This document shows, one piece after another, positions 23,194 through 36,653 of a stretch of DNA of 64,000 bases (positions are counted from its first letter, which is position 1; every line of letters begins with the position of its first letter). A program made the position numbers and the translations under genes. This DNA is from Anopheles merus. Lineage: Eukaryota > Arthropoda > Insecta > Diptera > Culicidae. The notes beneath the pieces are model-generated. The model searched no databases. It was not told where the DNA came from and saw only the letters and a program-made list of their open reading frames with translations. Where the stretch lies: the NCBI RefSeq assembly GCF_017562075.2, contig NC_054085.1, positions 5,599,184 through 5,663,183 of the forward strand, given 5' to 3'.

Positions 23194-26100
23194 TGCCACA
23201 CACTGGGGTACTTGGTTGGTACTTTATTTTCCATTCCGACCCATTTGTCGATGCCTACTCGATGGATGATGGTTTTATTTTCACACTGGGTTGTTTCTTG
23301 CCACCTAACACAAGGACGGAATAAACGGAATGAAGTTTTAAAATGTTGCAACATTATTTCAATCATTGAGGCGTTTCATAGCTTTCGGCACAATCGATCG
23401 ATTTGAGGGGATGAAATGATCGACTTCACGCTCCCGCTGTGTGCATTAATCGATACTAATGTATGTTCTAGGATAAGTTTTTGCCAGTCACGTGGTCAAT
23501 GGCATAATAAAAAAAAAGAAAATTATTAATCATAACAGCAAAAATGGACTTTTTGCTTGTTTTACGTCTCGAAACAATGCCAGCAAAATCAAAAGGAACA
23601 TATAAAAAAAACTTCAACAAGCTTACACCACCCCACCGGGGAACTAATTGCGTGTAGCCTCTTCCGCTGACAGATTGCCGTGGGAACGATGATTAATACA
23701 CGCCACGAGACTGATCCCGGGTAATGGAGGAGGAAGTGGGGGAGGGGTTGAATTTTCGTTGCACAACGACCTCACGATAGCTAACAGGGGACTATAAATA
23801 ATTCAAAACCATTTACTCGCCATTCGGGGTGCTTTGGCGTGACCCAGCGCTGCGAAAACGTTGAACATCTCCACCGTGTTTCAACCTTTGAAGAATTCCG
23901 TTTTATACTACGAGATTTATAATCCCACACCGGGAACGTCCGGTTGACGGTATGTGTGTCCAGGTCTCTTCCCCGGTGACCAACGCGTCACAAACGACCC
24001 TAGGCTACCTTTAATTATTTTATCTTCCACGAAACAGTACCGCACATCGCGTTCTGCGGTAGCACCAGATGGAAAGAAATGCATTCGGTACGGGAGTAAA
24101 TCCTCCCGTGTAACAAACAGTAAATGAAAGATGTGGCATACCTTGTTCACGAGTCGTCTGGCAAAAGCTCCCTCACAAAGCTTAGTAGCTGAGGGCTGCA
24201 ATAATAGATTTCAAAACATCTTGTGGCCGAATTTACATTGCATTTACTGACAATCTCCCACCGATAGGCAACGTAACTGCATGAAACTTTGCAATCCCCC
24301 AGTGGCACCATCTTGCAATCTAAAATTGTACCAAGTGAAGGGCTTCCTTTTTGTTTGATTTTAATTATCGGACCATCGTCCTGGTAGCACGTCCAACTGA
24401 TGGTCTCTAAAAAGCGGATATGCACTCTGCCGGTCCGACGGCTTGAACACATTTATATACATCAAGAATTGAATCAGGACATCCGCAAATCAACATCCGA
24501 CATCAAACAACCTTCCCCGGAAAACACTTTCAGCAGGGTTTGTGGCGTTGTACTGTAACCATCAAGCATCATCAACACCATCACGCTGTGAGCTGTCCGT
24601 GGGAAATCGAAGCGCGGGAATAAGATTTGATTCTCTCGCCCCACACAAGAGAGCCAAACGAAGAAGCTACAGAGCAACACGGACAACGAAGGTAACCGTA
24701 GCAGTCTCAAATGGAGTGCATGTTGGGAATTAATTCTCCGCCACCATCGAGAAACGCAAAGACGTGAAGTCAAGTGATAAGAGATTACTTCAGAAATACT
24801 GCTAGGGAAACACAATCGTCGGTAGGCCTTTTCCCTGCAGCCCCAATCCGTCCCATCCGATTTGATGGCACTTGTGTCGCACGCAAACGGTGGTGCGATG
24901 AACGAGACACGGGATCAAGGGACACACACTTGAGCTTGGCTGACAAATTTTCCAAGCACGTTCTTGTGAGTGAAAGCCGTCACACATTTACACGCCTAGT
25001 CACGCTAGTCTTGCGGTTGGTAGTTGATCCTGCGTGATGTGCGTAATACACACGGTTACGAACAGTGCCGCACTGGAGAATGAAACGATGATTGATGTAA
25101 AGATTCGTGGTAGTTCGACGAAGTGGAGCAAAAGGGATAAATATGCTTATTTTTTCATAAAATAACGCACAGCCTCAACTACATTTCAACCCACCAAAGT
25201 CAGCCCAATGCTAATGGCATCCTACGTACTAGGCTTTAAGGAAAAAAACTCTCACTCTGAGATGGAAAATATCTCTAGACTGTCTACTTTTTAGGGTCTA
25301 CCAAAATTGTGACCTTTCCTTCATATGGATACTTTTTATCTACCACTCGCAGCTGCTTCCGCGGAATGGTTCAATATGTTTCATACTTTCTCCGCTTTCA
25401 CAACACAACGGAAAGTTGAGTGATCTGTATAAAAAATCGAACCTCACAGTTCAGTTTGCATTTTCCGTTTCCGGTACAAAAAAAACCTCAAAGACGCTTC
25501 TGTACCAAACACTTCGAGGATAGCTTTCTCCAAAAGGTGATGATGATGAAAATGGGATTAACTTTGGTATCTGCTTTTGCCCTCGCCTGAGCTGGGGAGT
25601 TTTCCCCCCTCTTTCCTCTTAAGCTGACCGAAACTCAAAGCCGGATTGTACACAATGAATAAGAAACACCGAGCCCTGCTCTACTGCCTGAGCTGTCCAC
25701 AGTTTTGCCGCCAGAAGTGTGTGTGTGTGTGTGAGGCTTGTGCTAAAGGGCCAAACAAACTTATGACATAAAAAGGAAACACGGTCGCTAACAGAAAACT
25801 GTAACCGTCAGCTGGTGACGTAAGGCTAAGGCGAAGAAGAAAAAACACACACCCAACTCCAACCAACTCCATAACACATCCACAAAAAGGCATTAAACCT
25901 TTGCGTGAAATAGTTCTTTCTGCTACACATTGTTTAATATCCCGCAGACGCCACCATCCCGTCCTGGATGTTTTGCAACTGTTTTATCGTTTTGTTGTTA
26001 TTTTTTGTTGTGTGTGTTATATTCCTTCGCAAGTAGGACTTCTCTTTAACAGCTTCCACACTGTGACGAACGGGTTGCCTGTCGAGTTGAACTGTGAGAT

Positions 26101-27462
26101 TTTTATCGCATCTGTTTGCTACAAACAGAGATCGTTGTTGCCACGTGCACATTTTCTTCTACTGGTCGGTTATAATGTTGGCTTTCCTCTATCATATTTG
26201 TGAAGTTTCTTTTTTTTTCTTTATCAAAAAAACACACACACGTATTCATCAAAATATTACACATAAACTGGAGAACGGAAACAGTCTCACATGTGTGTGG
26301 CCCATTCACATCCGCCAGCAAATTACCGTCATATTCTTCGCTTTTTGTTGGTGTTGTTCTATACTTCGTGTGTGAACAACGGAAGTGCGTCGTCACCTAA
26401 ATCCTGTTAAAGACACTGTGCACGATGACCGCAACTGTTGGGCAAAGTAAGAAGACAGCATGGCTCGTTTTCTTTGCTCCTGTGCCATCACAGTTATAAC
26501 TTGTGTGCGACGTAACATTTGCTTCGGATTGATGGTTTTCTTTTCTTTTTTTTTGATTTTTTTTTTGGTTTGCGAAGGTCACCAAACGAAACCGAAACAC
26601 GTTCACAAACGATCCACCGCAGATAACGCACAGGACACAACGGCGACGGAAAAGCCTCATTTCCGCTTCCGTGAGCACCCTCCGGTGCTGCTGTTTTGTT
26701 TTAGAGCGACGGATTAACCTTTGCACACATACAGGTATTTATTTTTTTGTTTCTTCTATATTATTTTGCTTTGTTCTATTCCGATCTGATTTCGTTTTGT
26801 TTCTGCTTACTTAGCAGCAAGAGCAAAAAGTAACGACGCATTCAAGAAAACAATTTAACTTTTTTGTTTACAAAAGTTTTCTCCGAGCTAGATAATTCTA
26901 AGAATGCCACAGTTGTTTGTTAAGCTTTTTACAGTGTTTTTTTTTCTTCTTCTTCTGTTTGGCCGTTTCTTCTCTGATATACAACAACAAACACTGCATT
27001 ACCAACTCAAGCAGCTCGTTTTGACAAAAGGCGTTTCACAAACAAACAAAAGCTCCACATTTTGCAAGTAAACAACTAAAAACACGCATGTCATTTTCTA
27101 TTAATATTGCACGCACACACAACACGACAAACTTTCATCTCAGCACCGGCTTTACGACCGCAGGTTTCGACGAAATCCTTCTACTCCCCATTACATTCGA
27201 TGATAATTTGCCGTTTTGCGAAAGAAAATAATCCTACGTCATGGGCGCACGTGGAGCAACTCTCCACAAAACCGACTCGCCCACGGAGTGGACACCCGTT
27301 TTAGGTGCGGTTTTTGGCAACCTTCACGAACACACTTTCCAATGCTCCGATTGTTTTGCGAAAATCCTTTAGTTGATCGAAAACTCATATCTAATCGTCA
27401 ATTGATTAGAAGACTTAACATATTTATTAGACGTTATCACACATTTGTAATCGCTTACTCAC
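23194..27462. other. GC-richer region, no confirmed gene
   Basis: Many overlapping frames on both strands. The best is a cysteine-containing minus-strand ATG frame at 24147-24452, preceded by TATATAAAT, but its possible splice joins do not keep an open frame. The region lies downstream of the proposed minus-strand promoter near 27.5 kb and may be its first intron. Confidence 0.4.
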
Positions 27463-27576
27463 AGCTTCGAAACACTCCGATTCACTGGGAAAAGGCGATT
27501 TATTTTACGCTCTTAAAACATGCACGCAACGCGATACGCAAACGAACGGCACTACCGTGGGTCGAGCCTTCCTACT
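27463..27576 (-). promoter_or_regulatory. Possible minus-strand promoter and non-coding first exon
   Basis: On the minus strand TCAGT (27578-27574) matches the insect initiator. It is followed after 114 nt by a consensus donor, GAAGCT|GTGAGT. About 100 bp upstream of the initiator is a GAGA-type tract (the plus strand reads CTCTCTGTCTCTC at 27677-27690), as in many insect promoters. The stretch is GC-richer than its surroundings and lacks a convincing frame. The gene it would serve must lie at lower coordinates. The cysteine-rich exons near 22.9 kb are candidates, but this is not shown. Confidence 0.3.
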
Positions 27577-27699
27577 GAACGGACACGCACACACCACGAA
27601 CGGGTACGAACTTCTAACTACCCATCGGGAGCCGCAACCGATCCATTAAAACCGTCGTGTCCTTTTGCTTCTACTCGCTCTCTGTCTCTCGGTTTGTCC

Positions 27700-29394
27700 C
27701 ACGCCAGACAAAGCCGAGGCTCCGTGTCCCTGGTAAAGGTTCTCTCCAAAAAAACCGAACCAAAAATCTCTCCCGCAGCCCAGAATTGTGTGAGCTTTTT
27801 AATAGCCGAACCTACGAATATGAAAGCTTTTGCTCGAGTCGTGTCAGCATCACTAGAAACGCGAGTAACGATTCAGCTGAGCAAAGCTTAATAGGGGAAA
27901 ATGGACATCAACCGATATGGCAAGCTACTGGGGGAAAATTCTAGTACTTCGCCGGGTTTTTGCCTGACGTCAAAAAAGATTCCAATGAGAGAGTTCCCCT
28001 TTTCATGGGTTGTGAGAAATGAGCAAAGAGAGAAGTACCTAGGTTACACTCACTGGTCCAAGGGGCCACTTGCTCTGCTATAACCTTTGATTGTATTTGC
28101 CAATAACAATCCTTGACACATCTTAAGAACCCATTGATTTACTTCGCTTGATACAACTCCTAAAGCACTGTATAATTGTAGCTTGAAATGTACTAATAGA
28201 ATCAGCCTTTAAACGCACACAACATCTTCAAACAAAACCAACATTACACTTATTTTGATACAATTTTTTCACGCATCACTGCGCCTGTGAAAGTACACGC
28301 ACCCTATCTCATCGACGTTCCGTACACACATGCAGCCCGTCCAGCATCACTGGAATCTAGTGCCGATTCTCTCTCAATTTCATCTCGGCTGGTTCTATCT
28401 CCTTTAGTGTAACGCTCTCTACTTTATCCCGTTGCCCAGCCATGTTATACTGTTGTTTTGATTGGGAAGCAACAATATAACAGTTTGAAAATGTGTTTTT
28501 GCCATCTTACATTATTCGTTAGACGCGAATTGTTTGTTTTCTGTGTCTTTTGCGAAAATCTAAAATATATCATGGAATTGTTTGAAACAAATCCTTTTTT
28601 GCCATTTCACCATGTATCAACTTCTTATGAAATAATGTAACAAGTTAATGCTTCATTTTTTTTATTATGCTTTTTTCTATTAAACATTTATCTGAACGTC
28701 ATTATTGTTTGAATTCCTTAGCATACAATTGCTGGCAAATTCCACGTCACAAAAATGCAGTTTATATAAGCGGCAGATACATTTTACCCAATATTGCTAA
28801 TACTTTCTGTCCCTTACTGTTGTTTACATGTAGTTCGAAATTATAAAGGGTTTTAAAGGATGCACAATCAAGCAGAAATAAAAAGTTATCGGATAATATT
28901 GTCCATTTTTTATCCCATTTTGATTATTTTATTTTATGTTGAAAGTCCTCAACACATTCACTTTTCTCACTTTTTTAATCAGTATTTAAGTATTGCTTGT
29001 ATCTAACCGTATAAGTGTGGACCCTTTTGGTCACTAGAAGAGGCAACATGCTGCTGTATTTGGAAGTATGTATGTGTTACAGTGTAGAATCAATTATTTA
29101 TTATTATGATATTGTTATATCATTATATTATTTATTATGATGGTATATATAATGAAATATGTGATATGTTGGTTAGATTACTACTTTTATGCCTTTTTTC
29201 ATGCTTTATGTAATCTTTTTCTATTACATACATGATGAGTGTGATACATTTCTTCATAAAGCAGTAAATAAAGGCTTTCTTCTTGCTCACCCATAGTTAA
29301 TTGAAGGTTAGGCTTTCCATTTCCAACTTATAGGCTTTGTTAATATAGGCTTTTGAAACTCATTCATGTAGCTAGATAGGCAGTCGTTATTACG
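27700..29394. other. No gene recognised
   Basis: GC-richer to about 28080 (sequence upstream of the proposed promoter), then AT-rich. A loose set of TAGGCTT words occurs at 29270-29420 without a clear unit. Confidence 0.45.
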
Positions 29395-29485
29395 GGGTGA
29401 CGATGCATTTTAGGCTTGAACCCATGACGGGCATGAGATTGAGTCGTATAAGTTGACGACTGCTCCACGGGACCACCCCAGTATG
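29395..29485 (-). mobile_element. SINE fragment, tRNA-like head, type II-like
   Basis: Reverse complement of the SINE head: box B appears as GGCTTGAACCCATGACGG, then GTTGACGACTG. The flank TTCTAGG/TTTTAGG and the CCACCCC end are closest to the type II copies at 52.4 and 55 kb. The 3' half is missing. Confidence 0.7.
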
Positions 29486-32400
29486 TGCTGTTATTATTTG
29501 AAGACCAGTTTTTGCTAGCTAGAAAAACTGTTTTATTAATATCCTAATTATATGCCCTGTAAATCGAAATTTTATAGGCAAATGTATGCTTCTCATTTGC
29601 GTTTCAAGATTTCGTGTAAAATATTCCTGAATGTTTTATTTCTTATTTCTTCTTCAAATATATTATTCATTTTTGTTAAAAAAAAAGTGCTAATGTAAAA
29701 TAAAACATTTTGATACAGTTTCCTATCTTGATTGTCTACCTAAAGACTAACAAAATAATTTGTCTAAATTAATAAAAATCTTTATGTAGCACTTAAAGTA
29801 CATAAGACAAGAATTAGAAGAAAGCAGCGATAAGGAAAGATAAATGATTAGCAGAAAAGTAGAATGAAGAAAGGTGTTGACAAACTATATTTTTTTCAAC
29901 CCAAAACGAAAGCCTCTGTCTCTCATTTCAGTATACAATTGTATAGTAAGAGCACTGTCATGTCGTTTAATCTTTCGTTATAGAGTTAATTCACAACAAA
30001 CGGAAACTCTAGATGATCAGTTGGTTTTACACTAACATGTAAGCGGAAATGATTTGGCAAAAGTCTTCTACGAACATGATTTTCCAACGTTATATGCAGA
30101 GATGTTTGACCGTTCTTAGAATCATTAGAGCCTGGCCCGTGCATGTGGATTATTCTGGCAAAAGTTTCTTAAAATTTCACGAAACAAAACGCAGCATATG
30201 CAAATGGCGGAAATGGTGGTGCTTATGCGACGGAAATGAAATATTCTAAATTGCTTACAGTTGCTTCCTTTCTGTTTTTCGATTTCGCATTCGTTTAGCT
30301 TCGTTATTTTGGTCGATACATGGAACGGCTGGCTGGAGGAAAATTTACAAGGAAATCCAAATTAAGTCACCTCAGTCGCGAACTTTAAACAACGCCAACC
30401 GGCAACGTTTGCCGCATATTCACCAATTCACGCGCTTGTTGCAATCGGGTGCAGGTTGCGAACCAACATCACCACTTCGGCAAACAGTGTACTCAAAGCG
30501 TCCGTTAGCTGCTGTGCACCGTCGAAGGTGTAAAATGGGTATGGTCTAAAGGGTGCAGCAACCGGTGAACACGAAAATATCGGAAATTATGTAACCAACC
30601 AGCACACACACAATGTTTGAGGCCGAATGTTTATTTATGAATCCTCGCCAACATGAATATGCATCGGAGCGGTTCACATGTACTCTGCTCCCCCAGAAGG
30701 GAATAACACGCGTGAAACAAGGAATCCGGGAAAACGAATCTCGCCCATCCCCCTACGTTCCAATCGAACGCTGACCAAAAACGAATCCATGTTCAGCGGC
30801 CGTCTACTAATGTTTTGTTTGCATTCGATTCGCGGTATTGTTGTGCGATGGAATTCCATTCCATGCTCTCGCCGCCCCCTTTTAAGCCCTTTATTACTGC
30901 CACAGTCGGCAGTAGTGCTGGCAAATCGACTGGCAAGTATTGGAAATCTTTACAACAAGAAGAGAAAGAGAGAGAGTATGAGGAAAAGAGAGAAGTACCG
31001 GGCAAAGTAATCGAAAAGGAAAAACCACGTAAAATGAAACGGAAGCATTGCGATCTGTATGCACGCTCGCTACAAATCACTTCATTAGTATTGTGAATAC
31101 TTCCGAGTCTCGAGCCATGATGCTTGAGTAGATGTGTTGCTCTACTTTGCCAATTACGGTATGTGCGTGTGTCTGTTTGAGGAGGTGGGCGGTGGGTCAA
31201 GAGTTCAGTTTCAATTCCTACCATTTGGATCAGGAAACGCTACTGAACCGCTGAGTTTGTAGTTATTTTTAAACCTTTCAATCTTAATTATTGGTATTTT
31301 AGTGGAACTGGAATTGTTAGAATTACCAAGGGCTGAAGGTGATTATTGATAAGAACGTACTCTATGAATATGGAGAAGCAAATTCACTGTATTGATTATT
31401 TTAAACGAGATGCAATCTACCGATCTATCCATTATAATTCAATACATTTGAATGTGGCTACTCGTTGATCATACTAAACCTATTATAAAAACGTTAATCT
31501 TTTATTTACTGAGTATGCTAATACGCACGTTCATAAACAGGAACTGTGTATTTTAAGTGGGTCGCGTTTACAACAGGTAATGTGTAATGTCTGAACCTGG
31601 CGATAAAGCTGTAAAAACGTTAGCCTCAATCATTTAGAATGATTTGGATTGATCTGCACACGTTCTAAAGTTCCTACGCATACGGTGCGGAGCTGTATGG
31701 AGAAGGTAAAAGGTGGACTCCACACCGTAATACATGCAACAAAACATGTGCCATTAGTTCCAATGGCATGAAATTGTATTCGATCAATTGTGAACTTCAT
31801 TTAAAACAATAATTAATATTAACCAATATTAAACATGAACCAATTTATCAACGTCATGTCAAATTTCTTTAACCTAAACTGTAAACCACGGACAATAAAT
31901 ATTAGCCTTTACTTTAAAAATACATTCCAATAATTTTAAGATTATTATCAAAAACGATTTTTATATGAAAAATTAAATAACATCAATCGCAAGCATTGAA
32001 CGAAGCATTACGTTTATGATGTTTGAAATATTTGGCAGGAATACTGTTAAAACTGTTTCCATAAAATGACGAAGTTTAGACTATTCACCAGTCAACATTA
32101 TTTTATTATCAGATTACTGTTAATTTGAGATAACTCTTTTAAAATAACAATGCCTGAATTTCCATTTCTGAACTGTTATATGGAATTATTTTCGAATGCA
32201 TACATGCTCCTACCACCATGAACATACATCAACACCTCATTAAAAACGTGTAAAAACGCCTTGAATTAATATATAAGATCATTAGTTCTACATGCCATGG
32301 CGACACATTCCTATTTAAGCATCCCATACACATACATATCGTTGCGGGATTTCCAACAGATAACACAGCATGCCATTTTGCTTTAAGCGGGCTATAACCA

Positions 32401-32587
32401 GTTCCACGAATACGTACACCACTCACATCCTATCTGGATGCAGTTCTCCGATGACAAGAACGCAAGATACTCCGTCATTCACACATTATGCACAATAAAT
32501 GCACCGCTTCAATGCACTGCTATATCCACAAATGGTATGGAAAAGTAAACACTTCCTTTGCACGACAAAAGGAACGAGGATCGTCAT
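29486..32587. other. No gene recognised
   Basis: AT-rich at both ends. A GC-richer island at 30300-31230 has overlapping frames on both strands (110 and 143 codons) with no domain or consistent strand bias. Confidence 0.45.
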
Positions 32588-32589
32588 TA

Positions 32590-33107
32590 CAGGGTTTCGA
32601 ATCATATAAGGGAATAGTTCAATCAGTTAGGGGAATGTTGCAAATCGGTAGGGGAATATTGCATGCAAGCTGTGGATGTTTGCAATCACTTAGGGGAATG
32701 TTGCAATCGATTAGGGGATTTTGCAAGCGTACTGTGGAGCTGTCATCAGACGGTGGGTGCCGGTGTAAAAAGCTTCGAATTGATACCGATGATGTTTTTT
32801 TAAAACATCATTTGGAGTTGTTTTCGTGTGGGATTCTGATGTACACATGATAAACTAAAGAAATCCTGCTGCGGAGCCATAATTAAACATGATAAGTTAG
32901 TAAGATTGACGAAAACATTTTGAGGTATTTACAGCGGCACCCACAGTCTGATGACAGCTCCACAGTACGCTTGCAAAATTCCCCTAATCGATTGCAACAC
33001 TCCCCTAGTGATTGCAAACATCCACAGCTTGCTTGCAATATTCCCCTACCGATTTGCAACATTCCCCTAACTGATTGAACTATTCCCTTATATGATTCGA
33101 AACCCTG
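32590..33107. mobile_element. Foldback MITE, 518 bp, with ~190-bp inverted arms
   Basis: TA flanks (32588-32589, 33108-33109) and ends CAGGGTTTCGAATCATAT. The arms 32590-32780 and 32915-33107 are near-perfect reverse complements around a ~130-bp unique centre. Each arm holds four or five copies of a unit like TTAGGGGAATGTTGCAATC. Open frames on both strands across the arms are mirror images and not genes. Confidence 0.85.
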
Positions 33108-33909
33108 TATCAGTGTCACTCTTCCCACTCTTAAATAAGAAGGCACCCAGCGGTGTATGCGTTTGGGGGATGAAGTGGCTCACGAAGCTCTAAGTATACA
33201 GATGCGCGTGAAAGGATATAGATTACTGCGGTACTTGTGAGTGGAGCAATTTTCCATCCCAGCGGGGAAGTAAAAACGAAGCACGACTCACTGAATGTAA
33301 TGTTGATTTGATGGAGAATGGTTTGCAAATTGTACTACTTGCTGCACAAAGCAAATCATGACTGCGTACAACGCCAGACACTTGAATCTCAGGGCTTTCA
33401 GGGGCTAAATTGGGGAGGCACAGTTTAAGAGCTTTTTTTAAACCCGCTCAAGTTAATCATAGCTCAATTACTAGCCCACTTGTTGGTAGAATGTTAGAAA
33501 TGTGTTCTCAATTCACGACACTTCTGGTTACTTACGCTGCATTTCTAATATTTGTTATTTGTTATTGTAACATGGATATTGCAGAGCTGATGGAAGAGCT
33601 GGTGATACTATTGTTCCGGTTTTTTTTTTTTTTTTTGTTAAATTAACTTCCTCGATGTCTAACCAAAAATAGCTTCAAATTTTGTCTATCACTGATATAT
33701 TTGAAAAATAAAATCTTTGAATGAATTTGTTAGGCAGCGGATCATATGTGCAAAAATAGACGAGGTAAATTTTTCCTCTTGTAATTCATGCAAGTCTTAT
33801 AAGTAACAACTTTTAAATTATAAAATTGTTAAAAACTGTTAAAGGTTCTAAAACCTGTTTTATTATTTTGTTTATTATTCAACAATAACAACCTTGGTGT
33901 TAATTTCAC

Positions 33910-34950
33910 GATCGAAATTTCACGGATTCTTTAATGGAACACCGAAATACAAAAAAAAAATAAAATACAATGCGTTTATCTCACTGTAGCCTTAATTCAG
34001 CTTATTATTTTTTTCATTTTTATTTAATTGCATACGCGCACATTAAAAAAGATTCCGTGTTGCTGGCGCTCTTTTCGATCGCTACTGGCTGCAACTCTCT
34101 CATCGTCGTCTCGGATTTGGTTTACGAGACTTGTAACGAAGCTGAGGCTAATTCATCGTTGTTAAATGGCGGCTAATCTGCGCTGTCAAAGCTGCTTTGG
34201 TAACACTTGGGCACAATGTTTAAAAACAGACAAAAGAAATTAAATAACATAAAAAAACATATTTTTTTAGTAAAAATGGTCCAAAAAGGTCGTATAGGTT
34301 GGCAATAATCCAGCTCAGAACAAAACTATTCATTTTTCAGTCTCATGTCCGTCCCTACAGAATAAAAAAACACAACACTTATTTTCGAAAAGTTCTAAAA
34401 AAAATAAAATAACTTTTAACCGCTACATCTTTACATCGTCGTCCTTAACTCTCCTGCAAAATTTTTGTATAGGATGCAATGTTCATAGCTTGGAGTGAAA
34501 TGGTCATACATCAAAGCATTAAACAAAACAATTGGGCAAAATAGACATCAATACTAAAGAGTTCATATATTTGTTTATTTGTTTATTTTAGTTAAATTAT
34601 AGCGATTTGCAAAATTTTGATTCGCGAATGATTCTTTTTCAGTTCTGTGTTTTATGAAAATCATAGATAAATGTCATTGTAGAAATTTGACTCAAATATT
34701 GACGGCTTCTTTAACTTGTGATAAATAAAAAAAACTCGCGTTTATCTCGCAGCTTGCCTAAATCCGGCAAAATATTTATTTAGCCACACGCGCGTTAAAA
34801 AAACTCCGTGCATTTTCTCCGGTTTATTAATCGCTACTGGTTATTTTCTCTCGGAGTGCCACTAAAAGTACGGTTCTATTCGCTCGAGCGGCTAGAACGT
34901 GGTTGAACGTGGAGTGGCCTATTTCGGCTGTCACAACTGCTTTGGCAACA
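33910..34950. repeat. Pair of diverged direct repeats (~33910-34205 and ~34680-34950)
   Basis: Both parts share, in order, ACGGaTTCTTTAA, GCGTTTATCTC, ACACGCGCGTTAAAAAAaCTCCGTG-like sequence, ATCGCTACTGGtT and GCTGTCAaAgCTGCTTTGGtAAC. Similarity is partial. They may be old copies of one MITE or satellite unit. Confidence 0.5.
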
Positions 34951-35138
34951 GTCATATATCTCGATGCACATGATGATAATGAGTTCTACATATTACCCCA
35001 AGCCAAGGTTGACAGGAACGGAAGCATCTTATAAAAAATATCACTCTAATGGTAGATGTAAAGAAATAAAATGTTTGCACCGAGTCAAAAAAAATCCCAA
35101 GACAGTAGCATAATTCATACAAAGTGAAATGTGTATCC

Positions 35139-35341
35139 TGTCTCGATTCTTGGGCCGGATCGTACGACATCATGCCCGTCATGAGTTCAAGCCCCAAATG
35201 GACCGTGCCACCTTATGTAGGACTGACTATTCTGCTATGGGAGGATCAATAAGTCACTGAAAGCCACTCCCACAAGTAGAGTGGTACAGGCAGGCCTTGA
35301 CAGACAACGGTTGTTCAGCCAAAAGAAGAAGAAGAAGTAGA
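35139..35341 (+). mobile_element. SINE type I, box A region lost
   Basis: Target duplication AAATGTGTATCC (35127-35138, 35342-35353). The head starts with unrelated bases and resumes at GTACGAC, so the box A region is deleted. Box B (GAGTTCAAGCCCC), body and AAG tail are present. Confidence 0.8.
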
Positions 35342-35353
35342 AAATGTGTATCC

Positions 35354-36570
35354 ATCCAAAGAGTGCTATGGTTTTTCTAAGCATCCTTTGCTTATGCTGT
35401 CAAGAAGCAACTTATACCACATGGTCAGTGCGTATGGTGAGTTTCACTGGTACCAACATGATTCCATGGCACTATTTTCTGAGGCAGAAGAACCTAATGT
35501 ATGTGGCCATGCCCTATTAAATCCTTAATTTTTGTCTATTTTTTAAACTATTTTTAAAACAGTCATTAAAGATTCCTTTTGTTATGGCTCATTGTTTGAG
35601 CAATCTTTTAATTGTATAACTTTTTGATTTACGAAGAAATCAGGGGCATAATAGGAATATAGAATATGGTGTAGCCCTATATTTAATGCGTTTCGAATAG
35701 AAGAAGTTGTTTTTGATATGTATTTTTACAAACAATTTAAATAGCCGTATGATCGTTTGACTCCGAGTTCCTATGCTTATCTCTGTTCAACAAAGATTTC
35801 CGATTGTATAGTTAGGTCCTACTATTCTTCGCAAGGTTAATTGAGGAATGTAACTAGGCAGCAGGATTCGGTAGTTTGAGATGCACGCATGCATCCAACA
35901 AGAAGTGTTTGTTTGACTTTGACCGCCAGTTCAGACGCAGGGGATTACAGCGAGCTCTAGACCAGGTAAAGTAAAACTTGTCGGAAATACGGTGTCTACA
36001 TGCATGGGAAACTGCAGCCAGGGATCGAGCATGCTGAAAAATTATTGTTAACTGAGTCATTAACACTTCAACATGCTCTATTTCTAACACCTCCAATCTA
36101 ATGTTTCTATCGTAGAAGTAGGATCGAATCTATATGAGCAAGTTTAGTTTAGTAAAGTCTCGTTTAATGATCAGATAACAGCGAACGTAGATTAGAACAA
36201 CTAAAGCGAAATAAAACGAAGGCATTTTGTTACGCAATAATAAAAACAAAAAATAAAAACTACGTTCTCATAAAGGCCTAATTTGTGCTAAGGAAATGTT
36301 AGTGGAGGGAAATAAATGATTATTATATTCAATATTGTTTGTAGCTTTAGAGTAAATAGTAGAGGAATACATTACTCACCATTTTAATAAGTTCTGTATT
36401 AATATTTTGCCAATAAAAATCACACTGAAGAATATAGTTTATATTTACTTCAAAAAGTATGAAAAAGTTAAGAGAGAGAGTTAAGTATCAAAATACGTAG
36501 GTTCACATATAAACTGAATTGTTCAATTGAGCGATCGACCCCGGGAGGCTGCCTTAGCAATAAGAGTTTT
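35354..36570. other. No gene recognised
   Basis: AT-rich sequence downstream of the perlecan-like gene. A short minus-strand frame at 35854-36096 has no recognisable domain. Confidence 0.45.
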
Positions 36571-36578
36571 ATAAAACT

Positions 36579-36584
36579 TTTATT
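36579..36584 (-). terminator. Poly(A) signal of the perlecan-like gene
   Basis: AATAAA on the minus strand, about 70 nt after the TGA stop of the laminin-domain gene. It supports the view that the protein really ends there rather than continuing through further perlecan domains. Confidence 0.5.
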
Positions 36585-36653
36585 AAATTTGAAACACACG
36601 AATGTTTGATTGGTACCATTCTTACTTTACAGTGTAATTACTGCTGGGCTCGA

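Noticed and set aside
22753..23406. 217-codon plus-strand ORF
   Set aside because: Longest frame in the window, but it runs through a CA repeat and has no domain. The antisense strand has cysteine-patterned sequence with splice signals.
24147..24452. Cysteine-containing 101-codon minus-strand frame as a gene
   Set aside because: TATA-like sequence overlaps the start, and the tested splice joins to nearby acceptors run into stops.
30674..31224. Opposing frames of 110 and 143 codons
   Set aside because: Both strands equally open, low-complexity basic or serine-rich peptides, no splice or domain support.
32600..32720. Regularly spaced repeats as a CRISPR array
   Set aside because: Units are imperfect, spacing is irregular, the structure is palindromic and the DNA is eukaryotic.
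32600..33100. TTAGGGG units as telomeric repeats
   Set aside because: They are part of a longer 20-base unit inside inverted arms of a MITE. Insect telomeres of this kind would not look like this.
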